Positions 53,233 to 63,328 of a DNA stretch of 64,000 nt are shown here, piece after piece. The stretch comes from Altererythrobacter sp. ZODW24. Its GTDB lineage: Bacteria > Pseudomonadota > Alphaproteobacteria > Sphingomonadales > Sphingomonadaceae. A model generated the notes under the pieces. It saw nothing but the letters and a program-made list of their open reading frames with translations. It did not search any database and had not been told where the DNA came from. The translations under genes and the position numbers were made by a program. The stretch is from the NCBI RefSeq assembly GCF_003344885.1, contig NZ_CP031155.1:248001-312000 (forward strand), read 5' to 3'. Position 1 is the first letter of the stretch. The number at the start of each line of letters is the position of its first letter.

Positions 53233-53717
53233 GCGATCAACAGGCGCTACCGACCGAATACCGCCCTTGCGTGGGCGTGATGCTCGTCAACCGCGACGGT
53301 CATGCCTTCGTTGGGCAACGGATCGACAACCGCGAAGGCGATTTCTGGCAAATGCCGCAGGGCGGCGTCGATAAGGGTGAGGACCTTGAAGCCGCTGCTT
53401 TGCGTGAATTGGAGGAAGAAACCGGCGTTTCTGCTAGCATGGTGACCATCCTGCAGCAGACCGTGAATCCGATCCGCTACGACTTGCCCGAAGAGCTGAT
53501 CGGCAAGCTATGGAAAGGCAAATATTGCGGACAGGAGCAAGTCTGGTTCCTGATGCGCTTCGACGGGAGCGACGATGATGTCGACCTTGAAGCGCATGAT
53601 CCAGCGGAGTTTTGCGCATTCAAATGGGTCAAACCCGCCGCGCTTGAGGATTTGATAGTTCCATTTAAGAAACGCGTTTACCGCTCTGTAGTAGCAGAGT
53701 TCAGCGCGCTGGTTTGA
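53229..53717 (+). CDS. rppH: RNA pyrophosphohydrolase
   Basis: 162 residues. The Nudix box (GGVDKGEDLEAAALRELEEE followed by TGV) is complete and the N-terminal YRPCVGVMLVNRDGHAFVGQR fits RppH/IalA. WKGKYCGQEQVWFLMRFDG matches the mRNA-decay subfamily. It removes pyrophosphate from 5'-triphosphate RNA to trigger RNase E decay. Coupled by ATGA overlap to the esterase gene, and nine bases from the convergent TPR gene. Confidence 0.94.
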   Translation: MSDQQALPTEYRPCVGVMLVNRDGHAFVGQRIDNREGDFWQMPQGGVDKGEDLEAAALRELEEETGVSASMVTILQQTVNPIRYDLPEELIGKLWKGKYCGQEQVWFLMRFDGSDDDVDLEAHDPAEFCAFKWVKPAALEDLIVPFKKRVYRSVVAEFSALV

Positions 53718-53726
53718 GCAATGAGC

Positions 53727-54230
53727 TTAGTTCTGCGTAACGACTGGTTCAGGCATCACTGCCTCGGCAGTCAGAACCTGTTGTTGTGGCCCCTTGGCGA
53801 TTGCCTGAGCCAAAACCTGCGTTTCAGGGCAACCACGTCCGCATAGGCTTTCCAGCTTACCCAGATTGACCTTTGCCTTGGCCAAAGCACCCTTTGCGAT
53901 CAGCGCTTCGCCCTGTCCGGAAAGTGCAGCATAGTTTTCCGGGTTACGCTCCAAAGCTTCGCGGTAATATGCGATTGCCTTGCCCTGTAATCCGTCGCTG
54001 CGCGCAGCTTTCGCAAGTTCAAGAAAGACGGCGGTATAACCAGGATCAACCGCCAACGCGGCTTCGAATGCATCGATAGCTTTTTGCGATTGACCAGCGC
54101 TCAAAGCTGCCCGGCCTTCCGCCACCAACGAAGCAGCCCGTGGATCAGGTGCGCGCTCTGCGGTTAATCCTACGCTCGATGTGACCGCGACGAGCAATGA
54201 CACGGCAGCGGCAGCAGGCGCAAAACGCAT
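53727..54230 (-). CDS. Periplasmic TPR protein
   Basis: 167 residues from the ATG at 54230, which has AAGGA seven bases upstream; the frame opens 20 codons earlier without support. A signal peptide (about residues 1-24, AVSLLVAVTSSVGLTA) is followed by three TPR-like helical pairs (residues about 35-135; AIDAFEAALAVDPGYTAVFL, AIAYYREALERNPENYAAL). Two Cys (LCGRGCPETQ) close the fold. A protein-interaction role in the periplasm is likely; the partner is unknown. Confidence 0.85.
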   Translation of the reverse strand: MRFAPAAAAVSLLVAVTSSVGLTAERAPDPRAASLVAEGRAALSAGQSQKAIDAFEAALAVDPGYTAVFLELAKAARSDGLQGKAIAYYREALERNPENYAALSGQGEALIAKGALAKAKVNLGKLESLCGRGCPETQVLAQAIAKGPQQQVLTAEAVMPEPVVTQN

Positions 54231-54301
54231 GGTAAATTCCTTGATTTGGGCCAAGAACTTAGCCCGTCCGTTTGATGTGGCGAAAGCCATAGATCAGCGG
54301 A

Positions 54302-55483
54302 TTAGCATGGTGAACGCAGGTTCGCGATGAAAAATCCGTCCGTACCGTCATGGAACGGTGTCAGGCGGGTTCCCTCACCGCGCTCACGCCCTGCTGGGAG
54401 CGTTAAAGGCTCTGCCGACCAGCCCGGATTTTCCTTGAGAAAAATATCGACCCGTCCCGCGCCTTCTTCGTCCAGCAGCGAGCAAGTGATGTAGGTCACG
54501 CGCCCGCCCGGCTTGACCAGTTGCACTGCAATCTGAAGCAATTGGGCCTGGGCAGTAAGCAAGCGGGTGAGCCGCGGTTGATCGAGCCGCCAACGCGCCT
54601 CGGGATTGCGCCGCCAGGTGCCCGTGCCTGAACAAGGCGCGTCAACGAGCACAGCGTCAGCTTTGCCTCGGTAATCGGCGAGCATTTCCAGCTCTTTGCC
54701 GGGGTTTAGGAGTATGGTCTCGATAATGCTCGCACCGGCGCGCTGGGCGCGTGGATCGAGTTTGGACAGGCGGCCGCGATCAATATCCGATGCAACAAGC
54801 CAGCCCTTATTCTCCATCATCGCGGCGAGACTAAGGGTTTTGCCGCCCGCACCTGCGCATAGGTCGATGACTGACTCGCCCGGCTGGGCATTCACAGCCT
54901 GACAGGCAAGCTGACTGCCGCCATCCTGAATTTCGATCTGGCCGTTCTTCCAAACGTCCCACTGTTCGATATTGGTGCCAGCCGTGATGCGCAGACCGTT
55001 AGGCGCGGAAATATGCTCGCCGGGTTCCGGCAGTTCAATGCTGTCACGCGCGGCCTTGAGCGTATTCACTCGCAAATCAAGCGGCGCGCGGTTCAGAAGC
55101 GCAGCGGCTTCTTCTCCGTCAATGTCGGACTGGGCGAGCAACTGCTCCAGCCAATTCGGCGCAACGCCGGCTTGCGCAGCCACTTCGCCATCGGTTACAG
55201 GTTCTGGACCATGCCCGTCACCGTCGAACAGTGGCAAAACCGTCTGATCTATCTCCGCCAAGCGCAGCATCGCTGCGCGGCCAGTCAATGGTACCGGGCC
55301 ACACGCACGAATTGCCGCGTAAACCAGCTCGCGAACTGCGCGGCGATCCTTTGATCCGGCATAGCGGCGCTGCTTGAAATACTCCGCGATCAAGCGGTCA
55401 GCAGGCGCACCGCCATTTACAGCGGCATCGATAATCGCATCGAGCAGTTCGATTGCCGCCTGAACGCGGGCCGATGGTCTCAT
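54302..55483 (-). CDS. RsmB/NOP family rRNA cytosine-5 methyltransferase
   Basis: 393 residues. An N-terminal NusB-like domain is followed by the SAM domain: VIDLCAGAGGKTLSLAAMME, VLVDAPCSGTGTWRRNPEA and TCSLLDEEGAGRV, the last two carrying the paired catalytic Cys of m5C enzymes. By similarity it modifies 16S rRNA (C967 type), but related proteins modify other rRNA sites. The start overlaps the small upstream gene's stop by 4 nt. Confidence 0.9.
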   Translation of the reverse strand: MRPSARVQAAIELLDAIIDAAVNGGAPADRLIAEYFKQRRYAGSKDRRAVRELVYAAIRACGPVPLTGRAAMLRLAEIDQTVLPLFDGDGHGPEPVTDGEVAAQAGVAPNWLEQLLAQSDIDGEEAAALLNRAPLDLRVNTLKAARDSIELPEPGEHISAPNGLRITAGTNIEQWDVWKNGQIEIQDGGSQLACQAVNAQPGESVIDLCAGAGGKTLSLAAMMENKGWLVASDIDRGRLSKLDPRAQRAGASIIETILLNPGKELEMLADYRGKADAVLVDAPCSGTGTWRRNPEARWRLDQPRLTRLLTAQAQLLQIAVQLVKPGGRVTYITCSLLDEEGAGRVDIFLKENPGWSAEPLTLPAGRERGEGTRLTPFHDGTDGFFIANLRSPC

Positions 55484-55722
55484 TTGTTGCGCTCAGCCGC
55501 GCCGTTATGTTCATCAGGCCCCGGAGCCGCGATGCACCAATATTTGTAATCGGCCTTCCAGATTTCCGACTTCATGGCTTCGCGTTCGTCCATGAACTTC
55601 TGGCCTGCCGCTTCGCAAACAGCGTGACTGGATTGGAGCGAAGATTGCAGCACCATCGATTGGTCAGGGCTGTCGGGATGCCAACCAACTATTATGAGGA
55701 TGAAGGGGAATACGAGATCCAT
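55480..55722 (-). CDS. Small exported or membrane-anchored protein of unknown function
   Basis: 80 residues. A hydrophobic N-terminus (MDLVFPFILIIVGW) could be an uncleaved anchor or signal. The remainder has two Cys (HAVCEAAGQKFM and YKYWCIAAPGPDEH). It overlaps the RsmB-type gene by 4 nt and is 10 bases downstream of guaB, so the junctions support a real gene. No family recognised. Confidence 0.72.
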   Translation of the reverse strand: MDLVFPFILIIVGWHPDSPDQSMVLQSSLQSSHAVCEAAGQKFMDEREAMKSEIWKADYKYWCIAAPGPDEHNGAAERNK

Positions 55723-55732
55723 ATTCTAATCC

Positions 55733-57277
<1,545 letters not shown>

Positions 57278-58033
57278 TTATTCTGCGGTCCAGCCTCCAT
57301 CTATGCTTTGATTGGAGCCGGTGATGTTGCCCGCTTCTTCCTGGCACAGGAACAATGCGAAGGCTGCAACTTCATGCGGCTGCACAAATCGCTTAGTCGG
57401 CTGCTTCGCAAGTAAGACATCATTGATAACCTGATCACGGGTCAGGCCGCGTGCCTTCATCGTGTCGGGAATCTGGTTCTCGATCAAAGTCGTCCAGACA
57501 TAGCCGGGGCTGATGCAATTGGCTGTCACACCCGTTTGTGCGAGTTCAAGCGCGACTGTCTTGGTGAAACCGACAAGACCGTGCTTCGTAGCGTTATAGG
57601 CGCTCTTGAACGGTGACGCGGTCAGTGAATGGGCGCTTGCTGTATTGATCAGGCGGCCCCACCCTGTTTTCTTCATATGCGGCACAGCATGGCGCGTGGT
57701 GTGAAACGGCGCTGTCAGATTGAGCGCGATCACTTGATCCCATTTCTCGGGCGGGAATTCCTCGACCGGCGCAACATGCTGCATTCCGGCATTGTTGATC
57801 AAAATATCGACAGGGCCTGCTTCGCTCATCATCTCAGCGATCGCGTCGGCATCGGTCAGATCAGCGCCGAAGTGTGTGGCTGAAAGCTCGTCACGGAGTG
57901 CGGCGATCTCTGCCTCGTCGCCAAAACCGTTGAGGATAACTTCCGCGCCCTCCCCATGCAGCGCCCGTGCCATGGCGAGGCCAATGCCCGAGGTCGATCC
58001 GGTAATGAGTGCGCGCTTGCCGCTCAGGAACAT
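57278..58033 (-). CDS. 3-hydroxybutyrate dehydrogenase (SDR family)
   Basis: 251 residues from the ATG at 58033 (MFLSGKRALITGS), which matches the usual N-terminus; an ATG at 58057 and a longer Pro-rich open stretch upstream are unlikely. NAD-binding TGSTSGIGLAMA, INNAGMQHVAPVEEF, catalytic Ser in NTASAHSLTASPFKSAY and YNATK, then CISPGYVWTTLIENQIPD, which is diagnostic of this enzyme. It interconverts 3-hydroxybutyrate and acetoacetate in polyhydroxybutyrate turnover. It is divergent from the zinc peptidase gene. Confidence 0.93.
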   Translation of the reverse strand: MFLSGKRALITGSTSGIGLAMARALHGEGAEVILNGFGDEAEIAALRDELSATHFGADLTDADAIAEMMSEAGPVDILINNAGMQHVAPVEEFPPEKWDQVIALNLTAPFHTTRHAVPHMKKTGWGRLINTASAHSLTASPFKSAYNATKHGLVGFTKTVALELAQTGVTANCISPGYVWTTLIENQIPDTMKARGLTRDQVINDVLLAKQPTKRFVQPHEVAAFALFLCQEEAGNITGSNQSIDGGWTAE

Positions 58034-58127
58034 TTGTTTTCTCGCTGTAATTGTCATGCTGGGTTTGAATGCGTAACACTTTCGCTTGGCTTGGCGCTGC
58101 TGTCTAGCGCCGCAGGGAGAATTTTCG

Positions 58128-58988
58128 ATGCGTCTTAACCCATTCAACACCGACAATATCCGTGTGCGGCAAGGTGGGGACGGCGGGCGTTTTCCCGGCG
58201 GAGGCGGCGGTAAAGTGGGCTGCGGCACGATCGTTATCGCGATTCTGGCGGCGTTGATATTCGGCGTCGATCCGGCGCAAATGATTGGTCAACTCGAACA
58301 AGGCCAGCAGCAAACAACCGGCAGCGGCCAAGTGGCAGGCAGCCAAAATGAAACCGCAATCTGCAACCAGAACGCTTATGCGGCAGAAGGCTGCTCAGCG
58401 CTGGATTCGCTCAATTCCACATGGGCCCCTCTGTTCCGGCAGGCCGGCATCACATTCCGAGATCCCACGCTAACTTACTATACGGGGGGCACGCGTTCCG
58501 GCTGTGGTAGTGCCCAAAGTGCGATGGGCCCATTCTACTGTCCCGGCGATGAAGGTATCTATATCGACACTGCGTTCTTCAATCAGATGGAACGTCAGAT
58601 GGGTGCAGGCGGCGACTTTGCCCGCGTCTATGTGATGGCGCATGAATACGGCCACCATATCCAGAAACTGACCGGCGTAGCTGGCCAGATCCGTAGCGCG
58701 CAGCAACAGAACCCGCGCGCTGCAAACCAGTTGCAGGTCCGGATGGAGTTGCAGGCCGATTGCTATGCCGGTGTTTGGGCAGGCCTCAACCGCGACAAAA
58801 TCGACCGCGGCGATCTGCAAGAAGGCATGCGCGCAGCCAACGCAATCGGCGATGACACGCTGACGGGCGGACGCGGCAATCCCGAAAACTTCACCCACGG
58901 CACCAGCCAGCAGCGGATGGATGCGCTGCGGTCCGGCTTCGAAGCCGCCAATGACACAGTCTGCGATCGCTACATGGAATTCCGCTAA
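58128..58988 (+). CDS. Neutral zinc metallopeptidase (YpfJ family)
   Basis: 286 residues from the ATG at 58128 (GGGAG upstream). The N-terminus MRLNPFNTDNIRVRQGG and a membrane segment (CGTIVIAILAALIFGVDP) are typical of the family. The zinc site is VMAHEYGHHIQ (HExxH), with a third acidic ligand probably in RMELQADCYAGVWAG. RSGCGSAQSAMGPFYCPGDE holds a Cys pair. Anchored in the inner membrane with the peptidase domain in the periplasm. The substrate is unknown. Confidence 0.93.
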   Translation: MRLNPFNTDNIRVRQGGDGGRFPGGGGGKVGCGTIVIAILAALIFGVDPAQMIGQLEQGQQQTTGSGQVAGSQNETAICNQNAYAAEGCSALDSLNSTWAPLFRQAGITFRDPTLTYYTGGTRSGCGSAQSAMGPFYCPGDEGIYIDTAFFNQMERQMGAGGDFARVYVMAHEYGHHIQKLTGVAGQIRSAQQQNPRAANQLQVRMELQADCYAGVWAGLNRDKIDRGDLQEGMRAANAIGDDTLTGGRGNPENFTHGTSQQRMDALRSGFEAANDTVCDRYMEFR

Positions 58989-58989
58989 A

Positions 58990-59026
58990 GAAAAAGGCGG
59001 CCAAATCCTGCTGGACCAGGCCGCCT
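58990..59026 (-). terminator. Intrinsic terminator of creD
   Basis: An 8-bp stem AGGCGGCC/GGCCGCCT (58995-59002 with 59019-59026) follows the creD stop by about 20 bases on the minus strand and is followed by a T-rich run (TTTTTCTTT). On the plus strand no T-run follows, so it serves creD mainly. Confidence 0.85.
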
Positions 59027-59045
59027 CCTCCAACGTTACGCTTGT

Positions 59046-60443
59046 TTAGGCGAGTTCAGTCTCGCCCTCCTCGCTGCGTCCCATACCAGACCAGTCGATC
59101 CGGCGCGTGGCGTACATCACCGCTGCCAGTGCAAAGAACAGCAGCAATGATCCGATCATCAACGACCATGCTTCAAGGCTCAGCAGCACGTAAAGCAATG
59201 CATAAAGCCCGACGAGCATCCCGCCGATCACCTTGGCCCGCGTCCAGCTGCCCAGCACCGCCGCGCTATATGCTGTCAGCAGTCCGATGATCGCTGCACT
59301 CGCGACCAAGTAGGCCAGCGCAAATCCGATTACCTCGGCAAAGGCGAGCAGCATCACGAAGAACAGCACCAATCCTGTGCCCGTCAGCAGATATTCTGCC
59401 GCCGCAACCCGCGCGCCTGCCACGATGTCGAACATCAGATAGGTCAGGAATGTGAAGCCGATGAAGAGGAAGCCGTATTTCACAGAGCGATCAATCTGGC
59501 TGTAAAGATCGACCGGATCGGTCAGGCCGACGGTGGCCACCATGCTCGTTCCAGGAGCAACACCGCGGTCGACCATGGCTTCCTCCATGAACATATCACC
59601 ACTGACGGCCATCGGAGCGCCGAGGTCATTGGTCATCACCATCGCTTGACCCAGCGCCAGATTGGAAACGTCATAAACGGCTTCAAAACCATCCGCGCCA
59701 ATCGTCGGAGCGGGCGGAAGGAAGCTGCCACCGAAGTTGGGATGCTCCCATGGTGAGGCAATCGTGATCTTGGTCTGGCCGCCGCGCGGAACAACGCCGA
59801 GCGAGCGGCTGCCCTGCAAGTCATAGCTCCACACGATGTCGAGCGGCGTCGCGCCGTCCCAATCAAGCGTTCCGTAGAAGCCTGAGCGGTTGGTTGCTGC
59901 AAGGCCCTTGCCCGGCAGCAGCGTCATGGCGTCGCCACCAACAGTCACATTGGCCGCGCTTTGCAACCCGCGTGGATCGGAAATACCGAAGCGGAGCTCT
60001 GCCTCGTCCAAGATCAGTTGGTCGCGCTCCACACCAAATTGACCAAAATCTTCCGGCAGCGTGAATTTTGCCTTGCCCGACATGTCGGCAGTGTAGATCA
60101 CCGTCTCGTAGATCGACTTCTTCTTGGTGTCGGGCTCCAGCTTCGCATTCACGCTCTGGCTTGTCGGCGAGAGATAGAGCTCGTCGCGAACTGTTGTGGT
60201 GCGGGTAACGGACTGTCCGTCCACCATAGTCACCTGCTCGCGCTCTTCACGATAGGGTATGGCGATGACAGGCCCGGAAACAGTCTGCGGACCACCCCAC
60301 CCTGCAACAATCGCGTTCTGCGCGACCTGTGATTGCCCCTCGCGGTCACTGACCAAAGCATAGACAATCAATAGCGGGATAGTGAGCGCGGCCGCTATCA
60401 ATATAGCGAAGACTAATTTCATTCCGGGAGTTCGTTCGCGCAT
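59046..60443 (-). CDS. creD: Inner-membrane protein CreD
   Basis: 465 residues. An N-terminal membrane segment (about residues 9-31, LVFAILIAAALTIPLLIVYAL) is followed by a large periplasmic domain (IVAGWGGPQTVSGPVIAIPY, DELYLSPTSQSVNAKLEPD) and at least five C-terminal membrane segments (GFLFIGFTFLTYLMFDIVA onwards). This is full-length CreD, which other bacteria induce under beta-lactam or envelope stress. No creBC genes are adjacent. The start is 143 bases past the M56 peptidase gene, with a terminator in between. Confidence 0.94.
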   Translation of the reverse strand: MRERTPGMKLVFAILIAAALTIPLLIVYALVSDREGQSQVAQNAIVAGWGGPQTVSGPVIAIPYREEREQVTMVDGQSVTRTTTVRDELYLSPTSQSVNAKLEPDTKKKSIYETVIYTADMSGKAKFTLPEDFGQFGVERDQLILDEAELRFGISDPRGLQSAANVTVGGDAMTLLPGKGLAATNRSGFYGTLDWDGATPLDIVWSYDLQGSRSLGVVPRGGQTKITIASPWEHPNFGGSFLPPAPTIGADGFEAVYDVSNLALGQAMVMTNDLGAPMAVSGDMFMEEAMVDRGVAPGTSMVATVGLTDPVDLYSQIDRSVKYGFLFIGFTFLTYLMFDIVAGARVAAAEYLLTGTGLVLFFVMLLAFAEVIGFALAYLVASAAIIGLLTAYSAAVLGSWTRAKVIGGMLVGLYALLYVLLSLEAWSLMIGSLLLFFALAAVMYATRRIDWSGMGRSEEGETELA

Positions 60444-60522
60444 CGTTTCACCTCATATATCTGCGGTGAACCGTTCTCTAGACACGACGAATGAATGCGC
60501 TGTGAACCCTGCTGTCAGACGC

Positions 60523-60548
60523 AAAACGGGGCCGATTGCTCGACCCCG
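60523..60548 (-). terminator. Intrinsic terminator of the blaI-M56 peptidase unit
   Basis: On the minus strand the stem CGGGG-T-CGA closes on TCG-G-CCCCG (60527-60548) around a GCAA tetraloop, with one G-U pair, followed by TTTTG (60526-60522). It lies 39 bases after the peptidase stop and separates it from creD. Confidence 0.88.
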
Positions 60549-60586
60549 CTACGCCTAGGATAAGGCCGGTAAGGGACAACCGGCGA

Positions 60587-62155
60587 TCAACCTTTGGCGG
60601 AAAGCTCTCTGATTTTGTGGTCCAGAGTATGCAAGATTTCCTTGCGCATATCCTTGGGAATACTGTCGTCATTCGCGATTGCTTTGCGCGCTTCTTTTAG
60701 TCCAGAAACTGCCTCGTCCCGGATCTCGCTTGAGCAGACCACTTCGATGTCCTTGCTGTCTTCATCAACGAACACACTGCCACCCCGGCTGTCGCACTTC
60801 ATTCGCAGGATCTTGGCCTCTTTATGAGCGTCCTTCATCCGTACTTCGGCCAGTTCACGTTGAACCTCTGCCTCTATCCGTACGATATCGACTTCCTTCA
60901 TCGCCTCGCGCACGGCCTCCATGGCCTCGGCCATTTCTTCCTTGCTCATCTCGGCTTCGTTGATGGCGATCATCCGGCGCACTTCGTGCTTCTTGCCGTC
61001 TTCGTTTTTCACTACCCAAGTATTAACGCGGCGCTCGGTGCCGTCTTCATCAACGCTAACTTCGACGTTTACATCTTGCGGTGCCTCGGGTGCTTCGGGC
61101 GCCTCCGGAGGCAGAGGCGCTGCCAGGTTGACCGGAGCAACCAAGGCAACCGGTGCAGCAACCGCAGCCGGAGCTGATGGCGGCGCGGGCGGCGCAGGAA
61201 CTTCAGCGTAGCTAATCGACGCGGTCAGCGGCAATGCGAGGGCAGCCCCGCCCAGCAGAATTCGGCTGGTAATACGGCGGCGGCGAGACGTGTTATTCAT
61301 GTTCAAGCTCCTCAAGCGGTGGATTATCGATTTTTCGCCAAGCACTGGGCACGCCATAGGGGCCGCCAATGCGAGATGTGGGCCAGCAGCGAAGCTAGCG
61401 ATGACTTGGCCGTAATCGGCACGTTCTTCGACCGGGCGTCCAGCCATCACTCGCGCATCGCAAGCAGCCTCTTGGTCGCGGCGCATAGCGCGCCAGCCCA
61501 CCCAGGCAATCGGATTGAACCAGTGCATCGCAAGCAGCAGCTGTGCGGCAAAGTTGGCGAGGATATCGCCGCCACGGTGGTGTGCTAGCTCGTGAGCAAT
61601 TGCCAAGTCACGGGCCTTGCGGTCGCCCAAATGCATAAAGCGGGGCGGCAAAGCTACGACACGGTCGCGCAGGCCAAATGCTACCGGAGCTGGTACTTCT
61701 GGGGTTTCGACAAAGCGGATATTGCCTTCTTCACCAACGGGCACAGCTTCTTCGAGGAGCATCGTGCGCATCTGACTATATTGCACAACGCGCCACACCA
61801 AGAATGCGCCAGCAACCGCGAGCCACAAGGCCACAACCACGCCGGTCCAGTCGAACGGGATCGCCGCAGGCTGAGCCGCTGTCGTTTCTGTCAGGAAGGC
61901 CGCGAGTTCAGCGTCAGTTGCCGCTGCTACTGGCGCAGCAGAAGGCTCAGCGGCGGGCGCCATCGCGGCTGGCAAAGTAATTGGCGGCAGGATCAGGCGC
62001 AGAAACGGCAACAACCATAGAGCGTATGCCGCTTGCGCACCGAAAACCCTCGATACCGGCCGGCGAAGAACCAGTACGAGAGCAATCAGTACACCCGTCC
62101 AAATCAATGTATCCGCCAGCCATGCGGCTGTCTCACTGCTTACGAGCGCGCTCAT
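60587..62155 (-). CDS. M56 (BlaR1-like) membrane metallopeptidase with coiled-coil tail
   Basis: 522 residues. The first 300 carry membrane segments and the zinc peptidase motif AIAHELAHHRGGD with the third ligand in RRDQEAACDARVM, typical of BlaR1/MecR1 signal proteases. A further membrane or signal-like segment (ILLGGAALALPLTASISYA) leads to an Ala/Pro-rich linker (about residues 320-360). An acidic and basic charged helical tail with two Cys (ILRMKCDSRGG, IEVVCSSEIRDEA) ends the protein. The penicillin-binding sensor domain of BlaR1 is absent. It overlaps the repressor gene by 4 nt and probably cleaves that repressor on an unknown envelope signal. Confidence 0.9.
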   Translation of the reverse strand: MSALVSSETAAWLADTLIWTGVLIALVLVLRRPVSRVFGAQAAYALWLLPFLRLILPPITLPAAMAPAAEPSAAPVAAATDAELAAFLTETTAAQPAAIPFDWTGVVVALWLAVAGAFLVWRVVQYSQMRTMLLEEAVPVGEEGNIRFVETPEVPAPVAFGLRDRVVALPPRFMHLGDRKARDLAIAHELAHHRGGDILANFAAQLLLAMHWFNPIAWVGWRAMRRDQEAACDARVMAGRPVEERADYGQVIASFAAGPHLALAAPMACPVLGEKSIIHRLRSLNMNNTSRRRRITSRILLGGAALALPLTASISYAEVPAPPAPPSAPAAVAAPVALVAPVNLAAPLPPEAPEAPEAPQDVNVEVSVDEDGTERRVNTWVVKNEDGKKHEVRRMIAINEAEMSKEEMAEAMEAVREAMKEVDIVRIEAEVQRELAEVRMKDAHKEAKILRMKCDSRGGSVFVDEDSKDIEVVCSSEIRDEAVSGLKEARKAIANDDSIPKDMRKEILHTLDHKIRELSAKG

Positions 62156-62553
62156 TTCCGCAGCTCCTTCAGCAGGATCTCGATTTCAGCGAGATCGGCG
62201 TCAGTTAGCGCTTCCTGTTCGGCAAGATGCGCGAACAAAGGCGCCGCGCGGCCACCAAACAGGCGATCGACCAAACGGCGGGATTCGCCGCCGAGATAAT
62301 CGGTACGTTCTAAAACCGGGCGATACAGGAAGCGCCGGCCATCAGGTTCGGTCGCAATCGCTTGCTTCGTCACAAGGCGTGATAGCAATGTCTTCACAGT
62401 GGCGAGCGACCAGTCGCGTGACTGGCAAACCTGTTCGCATACTTCAGCCGCAGTCAGCGGGCTGCGCGTCCACAGCGATTCCATGACTGCATATTCGGCT
62501 TCGCTAATGCGTTCCGGCTTGCCGCCTGTGGCTGTATTTGCACCATCCGTCAT
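62152..62553 (-). CDS. BlaI/MecI/CopY-family transcriptional repressor
   Basis: 133 residues from the ATG at 62553 (GAGG upstream). Winged-helix region: RISEAEYAVMESLWTRSPLTAAEVCEQV, DWSLATVKTLLSRLVTKQAI and GRRFLYRPVLER, followed by a dimerisation helix (YLGGESRRLVDRLFGG) and an acidic end. In this family the dimer is inactivated by cleavage by the partner BlaR-type protease. Two operator-like boxes lie 24-54 bases before the start, so autoregulation is expected. Translationally coupled to the M56 gene. Confidence 0.93.
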   Translation of the reverse strand: MTDGANTATGGKPERISEAEYAVMESLWTRSPLTAAEVCEQVCQSRDWSLATVKTLLSRLVTKQAIATEPDGRRFLYRPVLERTDYLGGESRRLVDRLFGGRAAPLFAHLAEQEALTDADLAEIEILLKELRK

Positions 62554-62576
62554 AATGACCTCGCTGAGTCGTCGTT

Positions 62577-62607
62577 TACGTCTGTAGGCACAACGATTAC
62601 GTTTGTA
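62577..62607 (-). promoter_or_regulatory. Tandem BlaI/CopY-type operator over the repressor promoter
   Basis: Two boxes, TACGTCTGTA (62577-62586) and TACGTTTGTA (62598-62607), each match the TACAnnTGTA consensus at all but one fixed position. They are 21 bases apart, two helical turns, on the same DNA face. A possible promoter on the minus strand, TTTACA (62609-62604) and a weak TACAGA (62586-62581) with a 17-base spacer, coincides with them. Confidence 0.7.
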
Positions 62608-62677
62608 AACATGAAGCCTAGATGAATGATTTACCATCCATCTGGCCTAACCGCAAAAAGCGGGGCATCATGCCGCT

Positions 62678-63328
62678 ATGTTCAAAACCTTCGCCATTGC
62701 TGCCGCCCTCGCCTTCAGCCACTCCGCGTTCGCACAGGATGCCGTCGAGGGAGCGCCGCCCGCTCCCGTGACGGAACCCGAAACAACCGAAGTCGTTCTG
62801 GAAACCACATTGGGCGACATTACCGTGTCGCTCGAAACCGAACGCGCGCCGATCACGGCGGCAAATTTCCTGAAATATGTCGATGAAGGCCGCTTCGACG
62901 GGATCGTCTTCTACCGTGCGATGCAGCTCAATTGGGGCGAGCAGCCCAACGGCCTCGTCCAAGCCGGCACACAATATGACCCGAAGCGCATCTTGCCGCC
63001 CATCGCGCATGAGCGGACCACCGACACCGGCGTCCTCCACCTGCGCGGAGCCCTATCCATGGCGCGCAACGAGCCCGGAACAGCCACAGGCGACTTCTCG
63101 ATCATGCTGCAAGACCAACCCGGCATGAACGCCGATCCCGAAAACCCCGATCCCAACTGGCAAGAAGGCTACGCCGCATTCGGCTATGTGATCGAGGGCA
63201 TGGACATTATCGAAGCCATTCACGCCGCCCCGACCGACCGGAACAAAGGCGAAGGCTGGATGAAGGGCCAGATGCTGGCCGAACCGGTGGTGATTGTGAA
63301 GGCGCGACGGGTTGAGGGTGAAGGTTAG
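62678..63328 (+). CDS. Periplasmic cyclophilin-type peptidyl-prolyl isomerase
   Basis: 216 residues. A signal peptide (about residues 1-19, AIAAALAFSHSAFAQ) sends it to the periplasm. The cyclophilin domain has TTLGDITVSLETERAPITAA, FDGIVFYRAMQ, a shortened core and LHLRGALSMARNEPGTATGD, then AFGYVIEGMDIIEAIH. It speeds cis-trans proline isomerisation of exported proteins. A small inverted repeat, GGCAT-C-ATGCC (62664-62674), lies just before the ATG and could affect initiation. Confidence 0.93.
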   Translation: MFKTFAIAAALAFSHSAFAQDAVEGAPPAPVTEPETTEVVLETTLGDITVSLETERAPITAANFLKYVDEGRFDGIVFYRAMQLNWGEQPNGLVQAGTQYDPKRILPPIAHERTTDTGVLHLRGALSMARNEPGTATGDFSIMLQDQPGMNADPENPDPNWQEGYAAFGYVIEGMDIIEAIHAAPTDRNKGEGWMKGQMLAEPVVIVKARRVEGEG

